A stretch of DNA of 55,424 nt from assembly GCA_017643845.1 (NCBI GenBank), contig JAEPMR010000013.1, positions 1 to 55,424 of the forward strand, written 5' to 3'. A program made the translations under genes and the position numbers. Source of the DNA: Marivivens sp. (GTDB lineage Bacteria; Pseudomonadota; Alphaproteobacteria; Rhodobacterales; Rhodobacteraceae). Below are positions 27,498 to 36,288 of this stretch, piece after piece. The notes below the pieces were generated by a model. That model made no database searches and was not told where the DNA came from. It saw only the letters and a program-made list of their open reading frames with translations. Numbering within the stretch: the first letter of the stretch is position 1; every line of letters starts with the position of its first letter.

Positions 27498-28790
27498 TTA
27501 GCTTAGGGAGCCGTTTGCCTCGATTTTGCTTTTTCCCCCAAGATAGGAGTGCAGCGCGACTGGGAGGGTGACTGAACCGTCTGCTTGCTGTCCATTCTCA
27601 AGCACCGCGATCAGCGCCCGTCCGACGGCAAGGCCCGATCCGTTAAGCGTATGAACGAACTGAGGTTTTCCACCATCTGCAGGCCGGAAGCGCGCATTCA
27701 TTCGGCGGGCTTGGTAGTCCCCGCAGGTGGAGACCGACGAAATTTCGCGATAGGTGTTTTGACCAGGGAGCCAAACCTCAATGTCGTGGGTGCGACGTGC
27801 TCCGGCACCCATGTCTCCTGTGCATAGAACAACCGTACGATAAGGGAGCCCCAACTCTTCGAGGATGGCTTGTGCGCAGTTTGTCATGCGCTCGTGCTCA
27901 GCCTCCGATTGTTCAGGATGTGTGATGGAAACCATTTCGACTTTCTCGAACTGGTGTTGGCGCAACATCCCAGTGGTGTCACGACCTGCGCTCCCGGCTT
28001 CGGAGCGGAAACATTGAGTATGAGCGACGAAACGGCGAGGCAGCCCAACTTCATCCACTACGTCACCGTTGACAGTATTGGTCAAGGTGACTTCTGCGGT
28101 CGGAATCAACCACCATCCATTTGTCGTTTGATAGCTGTCATCGCCAAACTTGGGGAGTTGGCCTGTCCCAACCATCATTTCTTCCCTTACGAGTACAGGA
28201 GTATTGGCCTCAATAAGTCCGTGCCGTTCCACGTGGAAATCGATCATGAATTGTGCGAGTGCCCTGTGAACACGTGCGACGGAGCCCGAAAGCACAACAA
28301 AACGGCTTCCGGACAATTTTGCGCCGAGATCGAAATTCATACCCTTTGAGACCGCAGGAATTTCAAAATGCTCGACCGGCGTGAAATCAAACTGACGTGG
28401 CGTTCCCCATCTGCGAATTTCTACATTCTGATCTTCGTCCTCACCGAACGGGACGTCCTCGTGAGGCAAGTTCGGAATTTCCAAGAGTAACGACAGCAAG
28501 CGAGAATCCTCGATTTTTGCCTCATCGTTCAATCGAGCAATTTCTGCTTTTTGGACGGCTACTTCGCTCCGAAGGCGCTGGAATTCGTCATCATCGCCCC
28601 GTGCTTTGGCTGCGCCGATAGCTTGAGCGGCCTTATTTGCTGCGGCTTGTGCCGTTTCTGCCGCGAGGATTTTGCCGCGCCGACTTTCGTCGATCTCAAG
28701 GATTTGGGACGACATTGGCGCAATCCCACGGCGTGCAAGTGCGGCGTCAAAGGCGGCTGGGTTCTCGCGAATTGCTCGAATGTCGTGCAT
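27498..28790 (-). CDS. serS: Seryl-tRNA synthetase
   Basis: 430 residues from the ATG at 28790 ([18 protein letters not shown]). A class II synthetase that charges tRNA-Ser and tRNA-Sec. The long antiparallel coiled-coil arm covers about 30-105. Motif 2 is [19 protein letters not shown] and motif 3 is [19 protein letters not shown]. Upstream in-frame codons would add 74 unrelated residues that overlap yajC, so they are not used. It is divergent from yajC with 191 nt between starts. Confidence 0.97.
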   Translation of the reverse strand: MHDIRAIRENPAAFDAALARRGIAPMSSQILEIDESRRGKILAAETAQAAANKAAQAIGAAKARGDDDEFQRLRSEVAVQKAEIARLNDEAKIEDSRLLSLLLEIPNLPHEDVPFGEDEDQNVEIRRWGTPRQFDFTPVEHFEIPAVSKGMNFDLGAKLSGSRFVVLSGSVARVHRALAQFMIDFHVERHGLIEANTPVLVREEMMVGTGQLPKFGDDSYQTTNGWWLIPTAEVTLTNTVNGDVVDEVGLPRRFVAHTQCFRSEAGSAGRDTTGMLRQHQFEKVEMVSITHPEQSEAEHERMTNCAQAILEELGLPYRTVVLCTGDMGAGARRTHDIEVWLPGQNTYREISSVSTCGDYQARRMNARFRPADGGKPQFVHTLNGSGLAVGRALIAVLENGQQADGSVTLPVALHSYLGGKSKIEANGSLS

Positions 28791-28981
28791 GTACTCGTTC
28801 CATTTCATTGAGTCGTGGACGACTGATACGCGAAACGCACGTGAAGGTGTAGTGAGTAGACGAAGTGACTCTCCGTAACTCGCTGTCTTTGAGTTGCCAT
28901 TCCCTAATCCCCGAATTAACGTGCCGCGGATTTTGCGTTCGATGGTCGCTGACTGCGAACGGTTTAGATAAGGGAAACACA

Positions 28982-29266
28982 ATGGACTCTTCGGCACTCG
29001 CGCAACTGCCATTTATCGCGGCGATCTTTGCGATCATGTACTTTTTTCTGATCCGTCCTCAGCAGAAAAAGATGAAAGAGCATCAGCAGATGGTTGAGGC
29101 ATTGCGCCGCGGCGACCAAGTGATCACTCAAGGTGGGGTGATCGGCAAAGTAACGAAAGTTAAAGATGACAATGAGGTTGAAGTGGAGATCGCCACTGGC
29201 GTTTCTGTGCGGGTCGTGAAGTCGACGATCACCTCGGTTGTGAGCAAGACCGAGCCTGCGAAGTAA
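28982..29266 (+). CDS. yajC: Preprotein translocase subunit YajC
   Basis: 94 residues from the ATG at 28982, preceded by AAGGGAAA. A single TM helix (about 8-25) is followed by [21 protein letters not shown], the YajC signature, and a small cytosolic domain with [21 protein letters not shown]. YajC forms a complex with SecDF in the inner membrane. It begins the yajC-secD-secF operon. Confidence 0.96.
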   Translation: MDSSALAQLPFIAAIFAIMYFFLIRPQQKKMKEHQQMVEALRRGDQVITQGGVIGKVTKVKDDNEVEVEIATGVSVRVVKSTITSVVSKTEPAK

Positions 29267-29286
29267 CGCCGAACGAAAGCGAATTC

Positions 29287-30951
29287 ATGCTGCAGATTTC
29301 CGCATTTCGGCAAGCCCTGATTGGCCTCATTTGTTTCTTGGGGCTGTTATTGGCGCTGCCGAATTTCTTTTATGAACGTGTCGAGCGTGCCAACGATGCT
29401 CTGGCCGATATGGAGCGCGGCATTGATCGTCCCGGACTGGAAGAAGAGGCTGCTGCATGGCCAGGCTTTCTGCCGTCCAGCCTTGTAAACCTAGGGCTAG
29501 ACCTGCGGGGGGGCGCCCATTTGTTGGCCCGGGTCGAGGTGGAAGACGTCTACGCCAGTCGAATGGATGCGCTCTGGCAGGAAGTACGCCAAACGATATT
29601 AAGTGAACGGGACGTCGTGGGTTTCGTGACCAGAGACGACAGCGCCCCTGATGAAGTGCTTCGCTTTGAAATCTCGAATCCTGATGGCGTTGAGCGGGCT
29701 TTGGAACTTGTTCGAGGGCTTTCCCGTCCCGTGACTTCGCTAACTGGTGGTGCGGCCTCGGATCTAACAGTTGCTGCATCGGCGTCGGTATTGACGGTGT
29801 CGCTGTCTGAGGCCGAAAGGGCGGCGACGGCAGACCGGACCATTCAGCAGGCTTTGGAAATTGTGCGGCGGCGGATTGACGAGGTGGGTACACGGGAGCC
29901 GACAATTCAGAGGCAAGGTGCTGATCGAATTTTGGTTCAAGTTCCGGGTGTCGGCTCGGCACAGGAAGTCAAAGAAATTATCGGAACTACTGCTCAGTTG
30001 ACCTTTCAACCGGTGGTGCGTTTGGCCGGATCTCCAGACGAGGACGTCAGTACGGGTGAGGAAGTGTTACGCTCTATGGAGCGGGAAAACACCTATTACG
30101 TCCTCGAAGAAGTTCCTGTGGTAACGGGTGAGGAGCTTGTTGACGCGCAACCGTCATTTGACCAAAACGGTAGGCCAGCAGTAAATTTCCGCTTCAATCC
30201 AAAAGGTGCGCGGGCGTTTGGTGATTATACCGCCGAAAACATCGGAGCGCCCTTTGCGATTGTTCTCGACGGTGAGGTGATCAGCGCACCAACCATTCAG
30301 AGCCATATCCCTGGAGGCTCGGGCATCATCACCGGTAATTTCACTGTTGAGGAATCAACCAATCTCGCGGTTTTGCTGCGTGCGGGCGCGCTCCCAGCCG
30401 AGCTTACTTTCCTTGAAGAGCGGACGATCGGCCCCGAACTGGGGCAAGATAGCATTGATGCCGGTCAAATTGCCGCGCTCGTCGGTATGGCGGGTGTGCT
30501 GCTATTCATGGCCCTGAGTTACGGCGTTTTCGGTTTGATGGCGAATGCCGCACTGCTGATCAACATAGCGTTGATATTCGGCGCATTGTCTCTGCTTGGT
30601 GCGACGCTGACATTACCGGGTATTGCGGGCGTCGTTCTTACAATCGGTATGGCCGTCGATGCGAATGTTCTTGTTTTTGAACGAATACGTGAGGAATTAA
30701 GGACAGCAAAAGGCCCGGCTCGTGCAATTGAATTGGGCTACGAGCGCGCACTTTCCGCAATTCTTGATGCGAATGTCACCACGTTTATCACTGCAACTAT
30801 CTTGTATCTCGTTGGTTCGGGCCCAGTTCGTGGGTTTGCGATCACGCTGGGTATCGGGATCCTTACGTCTGTGTTTACGGCTCTCTTTGTTACGCGCCTC
30901 TTTGTGGTGATATGGTTCCGTCGCAAGCGCCCTAAAACGATCGAGGTCTAA
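29287..30951 (+). CDS. secD: Protein translocase subunit SecD
   Basis: 554 residues. The N-terminal TM helix is followed by the D1 signature LGLDLRGGAHLLARVEVEDV (about 62-81). The large periplasmic P1 domain contains VRRRIDEVGTREPTIQRQG and VPGVGSAQEVKEIIGTTAQL. The C-terminal TM bundle carries the D4 region AGVVLTIGMAVDANVLVFER, whose Asp is part of the proton path. SecD with SecF drives late-stage export across the inner membrane. It lies 20 nt after yajC and 2 nt before secF. Confidence 0.97.
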   Translation: MLQISAFRQALIGLICFLGLLLALPNFFYERVERANDALADMERGIDRPGLEEEAAAWPGFLPSSLVNLGLDLRGGAHLLARVEVEDVYASRMDALWQEVRQTILSERDVVGFVTRDDSAPDEVLRFEISNPDGVERALELVRGLSRPVTSLTGGAASDLTVAASASVLTVSLSEAERAATADRTIQQALEIVRRRIDEVGTREPTIQRQGADRILVQVPGVGSAQEVKEIIGTTAQLTFQPVVRLAGSPDEDVSTGEEVLRSMERENTYYVLEEVPVVTGEELVDAQPSFDQNGRPAVNFRFNPKGARAFGDYTAENIGAPFAIVLDGEVISAPTIQSHIPGGSGIITGNFTVEESTNLAVLLRAGALPAELTFLEERTIGPELGQDSIDAGQIAALVGMAGVLLFMALSYGVFGLMANAALLINIALIFGALSLLGATLTLPGIAGVVLTIGMAVDANVLVFERIREELRTAKGPARAIELGYERALSAILDANVTTFITATILYLVGSGPVRGFAITLGIGILTSVFTALFVTRLFVVIWFRRKRPKTIEV

Positions 30952-30953
30952 TC

Positions 30954-31922
30954 ATGCGTCTCAGACTCGTACCAGAGCAGACCAACTTCGACTTTTTCCG
31001 CTGGGCACGTCTCACCTTTGGAGGGTCAGTCGTTGCAATGCTGGCCGCGGTCGCGTGCTTTTTGCTAATTGGCCTCAATTACGGAATTGATTTTAGCGGT
31101 GGTACGACCATCCGCACAGACGCCGAAGTTGCTGTGGACGTCGGCTCCTATCGTGAGGCTCTCGCACCTCTTGAGCTTGGTGATGTTACGATAACCGAGG
31201 TCTTTGATCCGAGCTTCGATGACGATCAGCATGTCGCTATGATTGTTATTCAAGCGCAGGACGGTGAAGAAAGTGTGGGCGCGGAAACGATTGGAGAAGT
31301 TCAGGCCGCCCTGACCGCGCTCGAGCCCTCCGTCACCTTCCCGTCAGTTGAGAGTGTTGGCCCTACCGTATCAGGGGAACTCATCACAAAAGCTGTCCTT
31401 GCAGTTACAGGTGCGCTGTTCGCGATTGTCATTTATATTTGGCTGCGTTTCGAGTGGCAGTTCGCGATTGGTGCGGTTGCAGCACTGGTGCATGATGTGG
31501 TCCTGACAATTGGAATTTTCTCGATCCTGCAGATCCGGTTCGACCTAGCCATTATTGCAGCTATCCTGACCATCGTCGGATACTCGATCAATGACACCGT
31601 GGTCGTGTTTGACCGAGCGCGAGAGAACCTTATTAAACATAAGAAGAAGCCTTTAAGAGACGTTTTGAACTTGTCAGCGAATGAGACCCTGAGCCGGACA
31701 TTGATGACCTCTGGAACAACTCTGATCGCGCTGGTTGCTTTGCTGATCCTAGGTGGAGACGTGCTTCGTGGGTTTGTTTTTGCGATTACTTGGGGTGTGC
31801 TTGTAGGTACCTATTCATCAATCTATGTCGCAAAAAACGTGGTGTTGATGTTGGGCGTTCGCCGCGACTGGGGCAACAAGGACCCAAAAGGTGGTACGAC
31901 CTTTGCGAATGTGGACGCCTAA
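30954..31922 (+). CDS. secF: Protein translocase subunit SecF
   Basis: 322 residues. TM1 (about 24-45) is followed by NYGIDFSGGTTIRTDAEV, the SecF D1-type signature. The periplasmic domain is short, and TM2-6 carry the family blocks IAAILTIVGYSINDTVVVFD and RTLMTSGTTLIALVALLILGG. It works with SecD and YajC. It begins 2 nt after the secD stop. Confidence 0.97.
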   Translation: MRLRLVPEQTNFDFFRWARLTFGGSVVAMLAAVACFLLIGLNYGIDFSGGTTIRTDAEVAVDVGSYREALAPLELGDVTITEVFDPSFDDDQHVAMIVIQAQDGEESVGAETIGEVQAALTALEPSVTFPSVESVGPTVSGELITKAVLAVTGALFAIVIYIWLRFEWQFAIGAVAALVHDVVLTIGIFSILQIRFDLAIIAAILTIVGYSINDTVVVFDRARENLIKHKKKPLRDVLNLSANETLSRTLMTSGTTLIALVALLILGGDVLRGFVFAITWGVLVGTYSSIYVAKNVVLMLGVRRDWGNKDPKGGTTFANVDA

Positions 31923-31974
31923 GGCTACTCTGCGACGGACTGGCTGAACGAGTGAGAGACTGGGGAGACGTTGG

Positions 31975-32328
31975 ATGCGCTTGAATGAAGTCGTTTACAA
32001 CGCTGGATTGCCAGTTGACGGATATGGCGAAGGCTTTTTCCGTATAGGTGGCGTGGTCCATAACGGCGCTGTCATCGTGTTGCCATCAGGCGTGAAGCCT
32101 TGGGGCGGCTATACGGATGTTACACCGCTCGCTGATATTACTCGTGAGATCGATGTTTTGTTTGTTGGAACTGGGCGGGAAATCTCGCATCTGCCCGCAT
32201 CGTTTCGTGAAACACTCGAGGCGTCAGGGCTTGGGGTCGAACCGATGGCCTCTCCGGCGGCTTGCCGAACTTACAATGTTTTACTGTCAGAAGGCCGGCG
32301 CGTAGGTCTGGCATTGCTTCCTGTCTAG
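31975..32328 (+). CDS. Mth938-like domain protein (DUF498/NDUFAF3 family)
   Basis: 117 residues forming a single Mth938-like domain: FRIGGVVHNGAVIVLPSGV, DVLFVGTGREISHLP and the end motif MASPAACRTYNVLLSEGRRV. The mitochondrial homologue NDUFAF3 is a complex I assembly factor. The bacterial role is unknown. The gene consistently follows secF in alphaproteobacteria in my recollection, as here (52 nt downstream), and precedes ccmA by 13 nt. Confidence 0.88.
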   Translation: MRLNEVVYNAGLPVDGYGEGFFRIGGVVHNGAVIVLPSGVKPWGGYTDVTPLADITREIDVLFVGTGREISHLPASFRETLEASGLGVEPMASPAACRTYNVLLSEGRRVGLALLPV

Positions 32329-32341
32329 ATAAGGCGCCGAG

Positions 32342-32962
32342 ATGACGCTTCTCGAAATTTCTGGTTTGGCAGTGGAAAGGGGCGGGGCCTGTATCTTAAA
32401 AGGAGTCGAGCTTCAGGTTGCGGCTGGAGAGATTGTGCAGATTGGCGGTCCGAACGGTGTGGGAAAGACAACGCTGCTCAGAACAGTTGCAGGCTTGCAA
32501 GATCCCCTTGAGGGACACGTTAAATGTGATCCTGACAGCCTTGCATATGCGAGTCATAACGATGGTGTAAAATCGGCACTCACCGTAGAGGAAAATCTTG
32601 AGTTTTGGGCTCGAATTTATGGGAAGACTGTGTCGAATTGGGTTTTCGACGCGTTTGATTTAAGACAGTTGCGACGCCGACTTGCAGCAACTTTGTCAGC
32701 TGGTCAGTCGCGACGACTCGGCCTTGCCCGGCTCGCGGTCATTGAACGAAAATTGCTTCTTCTCGACGAGCCAACAGTGTCATTAGACCGAAAATCGGTT
32801 GCCCTTTTTGCCGATTTTATTCTCAAGCATCACCTTGCTGCAGGGGGCGCGGCATTAATTGCCACGCACATTGACATTGGAATTGAGATGCCTTCGATCG
32901 ATCTGGAGGAATTTGTTCCTAACGAACCGGTAGCTGCTGGCGGCGACGAGGCTTTTCTATGA
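32342..32962 (+). CDS. ccmA: Heme ABC exporter ATP-binding protein CcmA
   Basis: 206 residues. Walker A is GGPNGVGKTTLLRTVAGL (about 37-54), the ABC signature is LSAGQSRRLGLARLAV, and Walker B is LLLLDEPTVSLD. CcmA powers release of holo-CcmE during System I cytochrome c maturation. It overlaps ccmB by 4 nt (ATGA). ccmE, ccmF and ccmH are not in the window. Confidence 0.95.
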   Translation: MTLLEISGLAVERGGACILKGVELQVAAGEIVQIGGPNGVGKTTLLRTVAGLQDPLEGHVKCDPDSLAYASHNDGVKSALTVEENLEFWARIYGKTVSNWVFDAFDLRQLRRRLAATLSAGQSRRLGLARLAVIERKLLLLDEPTVSLDRKSVALFADFILKHHLAAGGAALIATHIDIGIEMPSIDLEEFVPNEPVAAGGDEAFL

Positions 32963-33615
32963 TCGCCCTATTCTGGCGAGATTTAAAGCTTGCAGTGCGT
33001 GCTGGAGGCGGCTTTGGTCTCGCGTTGGCATTTTTTCTGATTGTCGTCGTTTTGGTGCCGTTCGCAGTTGGGCCCGAGGCGGAATTATTGGGCCGAATTG
33101 CGCCTGGGATACTTTGGATTGGAGCGCTGCTTGCCGCGCTGCTTTCCCTTGATCGGATTTTCGCACTGGACTACGAGGATGGATCGCTTCTCCTCCTCGC
33201 CACATCGCCACTGCCCTTGGAGGGTGTTGCGCTATCGAAGGCACTGGCCCATTGGTTGACGACCGGTCTCCCGCTATCCGTATCAGCTCCACTACTCGGG
33301 TTTTTGCTTCATCTGCCAAGCCAAGCGTACACATTGCTATGGTTGACGCTTGTTGTAGGAACATTGGCGTTGTCGTTCATTGGCGCGTTCGGTGCAGCTT
33401 TAACTGTTGGTGTGAGGCGTGGGGGACTTTTGCTATCGCTCCTTGTTTTACCTCTTTACGTGCCAACCCTGATTTTTGGAGCGGAAACAGTTCGTCGGGC
33501 GGTTGAAGGGGCAGAGACGACGACAACGTTTCTGATGCTATGCGGGATAACCGCTGGAACATTTGCATTGTTGCCGTTTGCGGCTGCGATGACCCTGAGG
33601 ATAAATCTTCGGTGA
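32959..33615 (+). CDS. ccmB: Heme exporter protein CcmB
   Basis: 218 residues with six predicted TM helices, starting IALFWRDLKLAVRAGGGFGL. The block RIFALDYEDGSLLLLATSPL, which follows TM2, is typical of CcmB. It is the membrane subunit of the CcmAB transporter. It overlaps ccmA by 4 nt and precedes ccmC by 32 nt. Confidence 0.95.
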   Translation: MIALFWRDLKLAVRAGGGFGLALAFFLIVVVLVPFAVGPEAELLGRIAPGILWIGALLAALLSLDRIFALDYEDGSLLLLATSPLPLEGVALSKALAHWLTTGLPLSVSAPLLGFLLHLPSQAYTLLWLTLVVGTLALSFIGAFGAALTVGVRRGGLLLSLLVLPLYVPTLIFGAETVRRAVEGAETTTTFLMLCGITAGTFALLPFAAAMTLRINLR

Positions 33616-33647
33616 AGCAGCTTGCCGCGTATCAGATGACGGGATAG

Positions 33648-34391
33648 ATGAAACATATGTCGATCTGGGAATATGCTAATCCGAAGAAGTTCATGCGGAC
33701 CACAACGCCCGTGTTGCCGTGGTTGTTTGTTAGCTCCGCGGTGCTTCTGCTTGTGGCTCTGATCTGGGGCTTTTTCTTTACGCCTGAAGACTATCGGCAG
33801 GGATCGACAGTAAAAATTATCTATCTTCACGTTCCATCTGCGCTCATGGCGATCAATGCTTGGCTTATGATGTTGGTGGCCTCACTCATCTGGCTTGTAA
33901 GGCGGCATCATGTAAGTGCCTTGGCCGCCAAGGCCGCGGCGCCGGTAGGTATCGCTATGACAATAATCGCGCTGCTAACTGGCGCGATTTGGGGAAAACC
34001 TATGTGGGGGACCTATTGGGCGTGGGACCCGCGCTTGACGTCTTTTTTGATCCTGTTCCTCTTTTACTTGGGTTATGTAGCGCTGTGGTCGGCTATCGAA
34101 GATCCTGATACCGCGGCAGATCTCACGAGCGTCCTGTGCATTGTTGGATCAGTTTTTGCGCTCCTTAGTCGCTATGCAGTCAATTTCTGGAATCAGGGGC
34201 TCCATCAGGGGGCGTCACTAAGTTTGGACAAGGAAGAGAATGTTGCGGATGTATTCTACCATCCTTTGTTGCTTAGTATCGCTGGTTTTGTGATTTTGTT
34301 TCTTGGGCTTGTGCTGCTCCGAACCAGATCGGAAATTAGGATGCGTCGAGCCCACGCTCTGCGCGCCCGTGAGAGGAGACGAGATGGTTGA
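33648..34391 (+). CDS. ccmC: Heme exporter/lyase subunit CcmC
   Basis: 247 residues with six TM helices. The tryptophan-rich heme-binding motif reads WGTYWAWDPRLTSFLILFL (about 121-139). The flanking periplasmic heme-ligand histidines are probably those in IYLHVPSA and LHQGASL. CcmC loads heme onto CcmE in the periplasm. The start ATGAAACATATG offers two ATGs; the first is used. Its end overlaps ccmD by 8 nt. Confidence 0.96.
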   Translation: MKHMSIWEYANPKKFMRTTTPVLPWLFVSSAVLLLVALIWGFFFTPEDYRQGSTVKIIYLHVPSALMAINAWLMMLVASLIWLVRRHHVSALAAKAAAPVGIAMTIIALLTGAIWGKPMWGTYWAWDPRLTSFLILFLFYLGYVALWSAIEDPDTAADLTSVLCIVGSVFALLSRYAVNFWNQGLHQGASLSLDKEENVADVFYHPLLLSIAGFVILFLGLVLLRTRSEIRMRRAHALRARERRRDG

Positions 34392-34536
34392 GCTCGGTGA
34401 TTACGCGGTCCCGGTTTTGGGCGCATACGCTGTGACCTTCGTCGTTTTGATCGTCCTCGTTTATTGGAGCTGGCGCCAGTCTGTGCAGTCAGTCCGTGAT
34501 TTGGAGGATGCGGAAGGGGGAAATGGTGAGCCGTAG
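34384..34536 (+). CDS. ccmD: Heme exporter protein CcmD
   Basis: 50 residues. One TM helix (about 12-28) and a charged cytosolic tail (RDLEDAEGGNGEP). Small size, the N-terminal GDYAVPVLGAYAVT and the position between ccmC and ccmG identify it as CcmD, which helps release holo-CcmE from CcmABC. The ATG at 34384 lies inside the end of ccmC, and its own end overlaps ccmG by 14 nt. Confidence 0.92.
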   Translation: MVELGDYAVPVLGAYAVTFVVLIVLVYWSWRQSVQSVRDLEDAEGGNGEP

Positions 34537-35071
34537 GGTCCCTTGGTTAACTGTTGTTCCGCTTCTGATATTTGCATCTGTAGGCGGCCTGTTTGTTGGT
34601 GGAATGTTCTGGACGGATGGGGACGAACTTCCTTCCACGCTGATTGGGCAGCCAGCACCCGACGTGCCGGAACAAGGATTGAGCGGAAAGACGCTATTCT
34701 TACAAAGCGATCTTAGTTCAGGTTCCGTCACGCTTGTTAACTATTGGGCGAGTTGGTGCCCTCCATGTCGGGCAGAGCACCCGACGCTAGAAGCACTCGC
34801 AAGCGAGGGCATCCGAATAGCGGGTGTCAATTTCCGGGACCAAGAAGACGACGCGCTGGAGTACCTCGCCAATGAGGGGGATCCATTTTTTACTCACGGT
34901 TTTGATCCACGAGGGCGCACGTCGATCGACTGGGGCGTAACCGCCCCGCCTGAGACATTTATCGTGGATGGTACGGGAACGGTGCTGTTTCGATTTGCAG
35001 GGCCATTGATCGGCGCCGACTATGAACAGCGGTTTCTGCCTGCGATACGTGAAGCTCTGTCAGCTGACTAG
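34523..35071 (+). CDS. ccmG: Thiol:disulfide interchange protein CcmG/DsbE
   Basis: 182 residues from the ATG at 34523, with a strong GGAAGGGGG site upstream. An N-terminal TM anchor (about 7-28) is followed by a periplasmic thioredoxin fold with the active site NYWASWCPPCRAEHP and the cis-proline region TAPPETFIVD. It reduces the haem-binding cysteines of apocytochrome c. Longer in-frame starts at 34496 and 34509 are less well placed. Its stop overlaps the convergent lacI-type gene by 4 nt. Confidence 0.94.
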   Translation: MVSRRVPWLTVVPLLIFASVGGLFVGGMFWTDGDELPSTLIGQPAPDVPEQGLSGKTLFLQSDLSSGSVTLVNYWASWCPPCRAEHPTLEALASEGIRIAGVNFRDQEDDALEYLANEGDPFFTHGFDPRGRTSIDWGVTAPPETFIVDGTGTVLFRFAGPLIGADYEQRFLPAIREALSAD

Positions 35072-36099
35072 CTTTTTACACTGGTTCGTGCTGGACCAAG
35101 CGACTCTCGAAGTACGAGCGATGTATGTAACTCGACTGACCGATAGGGAGCCGAGTTTGTGATCATTTTTGCGAGAAGTTCCGCTGCTGCGCTGCCCATA
35201 GCCCTATGGGGAACATGGACTGTCGAAAGCGATGGAAAGGCAACCTGACCGATCTCGATGTCGTCAAATCCGGTTATCGATATTTGATCAGGAACCCGTA
35301 TATCTAACTCACGAGCGCGTTTGAGTGCGCCAACAGCCAATACGTCGTTTCCACAAATGACTGCAGTGAGAGAAGGGTGTTGTGCAATTAGCTCTTCGAA
35401 AGCAGCGGAGCCTTCATCCACACCATAGTCCGTTTCGATTATGCTCAAATTTTCTGGCGAGACCGAACGCTCGTGAAGTGTCAATCGCACCGCGTTCAAT
35501 CTCTCCCGAGCCCGGTCGTTGTTCTTTGTATGAGCGGATATGACGCCAATATGACGATGACCATAATCGAGTGCGGCATCTACGATTTGTCTCATCGCAG
35601 TAAGGTTGTCGAAGCCGACCGACGGAATACGAGAGTGGGGATTGAGTGACCATGCTGCGACTGTCGGGATTTGATGGCGTTCGAGGAATTCCAGTATTTT
35701 CAGGTTTCTATCGTGCCCAATCAGAAGAAGGCCATCTGCGCCCCTCGCTACAAGAGACCGAATTTGTTCTTCTTCAATGTCTGGATTGTAAGATGAACTA
35801 GCGACAAGCAGTGTGAAGCCGTGGTCATGTAGCCCTTCTTGGAAGGCTTGGAGGCCGCGCGCGAATATTGCGTTTTCCATCGTCGGGATGACGGCTCCGA
35901 TTGTATTTGTGCGCTTCGCGGCCATCACCCTTGCGCCGAAATTGGGAACATATCCGAGCTCTGAAATCGCGCGCTCGACTTTGTCTCGCGTCTTTTTGTT
36001 TACCTTTTCAGGTGTGTTTATGAATCGCGACACGGTCGCGGTTGAGACACCTGATCGGCGCGCGACGTCAACAAGAGTGGCTATGTTCTTTTGGTTCAT
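35068..36099 (-). CDS. LacI family transcriptional regulator (putative sulfonate-operon repressor)
   Basis: 343 residues. The N-terminal LacI HTH is TLVDVARRSGVSTATVSRFI (about 8-27), with a hinge helix region KRTNTIGAVIPTMENAIFAR at about 64. A periplasmic-binding-protein-like effector domain follows, with RGADGLLLIGHD and ITGFDDIEIGQVAFPSLSTV. It is divergent from the hpsN-like operon, and two LacI-type dyads lie between them, so local control of that operon is a strong inference. The effector is likely a pathway sulfonate, but this is not shown by sequence. Confidence 0.92.
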   Translation of the reverse strand: MNQKNIATLVDVARRSGVSTATVSRFINTPEKVNKKTRDKVERAISELGYVPNFGARVMAAKRTNTIGAVIPTMENAIFARGLQAFQEGLHDHGFTLLVASSSYNPDIEEEQIRSLVARGADGLLLIGHDRNLKILEFLERHQIPTVAAWSLNPHSRIPSVGFDNLTAMRQIVDAALDYGHRHIGVISAHTKNNDRARERLNAVRLTLHERSVSPENLSIIETDYGVDEGSAAFEELIAQHPSLTAVICGNDVLAVGALKRARELDIRVPDQISITGFDDIEIGQVAFPSLSTVHVPHRAMGSAAAELLAKMITNSAPYRSVELHTSLVLRESLGPARTSVKS

Positions 36100-36162
36100 T
36101 CAGGCAAAAACCTTGATCTCAATCCAGATTATTTGAGGTAAACATGAGGTTGCGACCTGAAA

Positions 36163-36178
36163 ATGTAAAGGCTTGCAT
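36163..36178. promoter_or_regulatory. Degenerate LacI-type operator (O1)
   Basis: ATGTAAAGGCTTGCAT is an imperfect dyad with the same half-site as the perfect palindrome 22 bp downstream (centre to centre), that is two helical turns away. The half-sites read ATGTAAAG and ATGCAAGC. It overlaps the predicted -35 box of the hpsN-like operon. Confidence 0.55.
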
Positions 36179-36201
36179 TGTGGGTGTGTAAGCGCTTACA
36201 T
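36173..36201 (+). promoter_or_regulatory. Predicted promoter of the sulfonate operon
   Basis: TTGCAT (36173-36178) and TACATT (36196-36201) are spaced by 17 nt. Both boxes are covered by the LacI-type dyads, which fits repression. The boxes match consensus only partly (about 3/6 and 4/6), so the assignment is tentative. Transcription would start near 36208, about 80 nt before the chosen start of the first gene. Confidence 0.35.
36186..36199. promoter_or_regulatory. Perfect LacI-type operator (O2)
   Basis: TGTAAGCGCTTACA is a perfect 14-bp palindrome with the central CG typical of LacI/GalR sites. It lies between the divergent lacI-type gene and the hpsN-like gene. It also shows that coding sequence does not start at 36178, because that extension would run through the operator. 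Confidence 0.75.
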
Positions 36202-36288
36202 TTACTGGGAATCGCGTTCTGCGTTTCGCAGCACGACTGGTGCTCCGAGGCGGAAGGAATGCTTCAAATAATTGAGGAGCCCGAAGTC

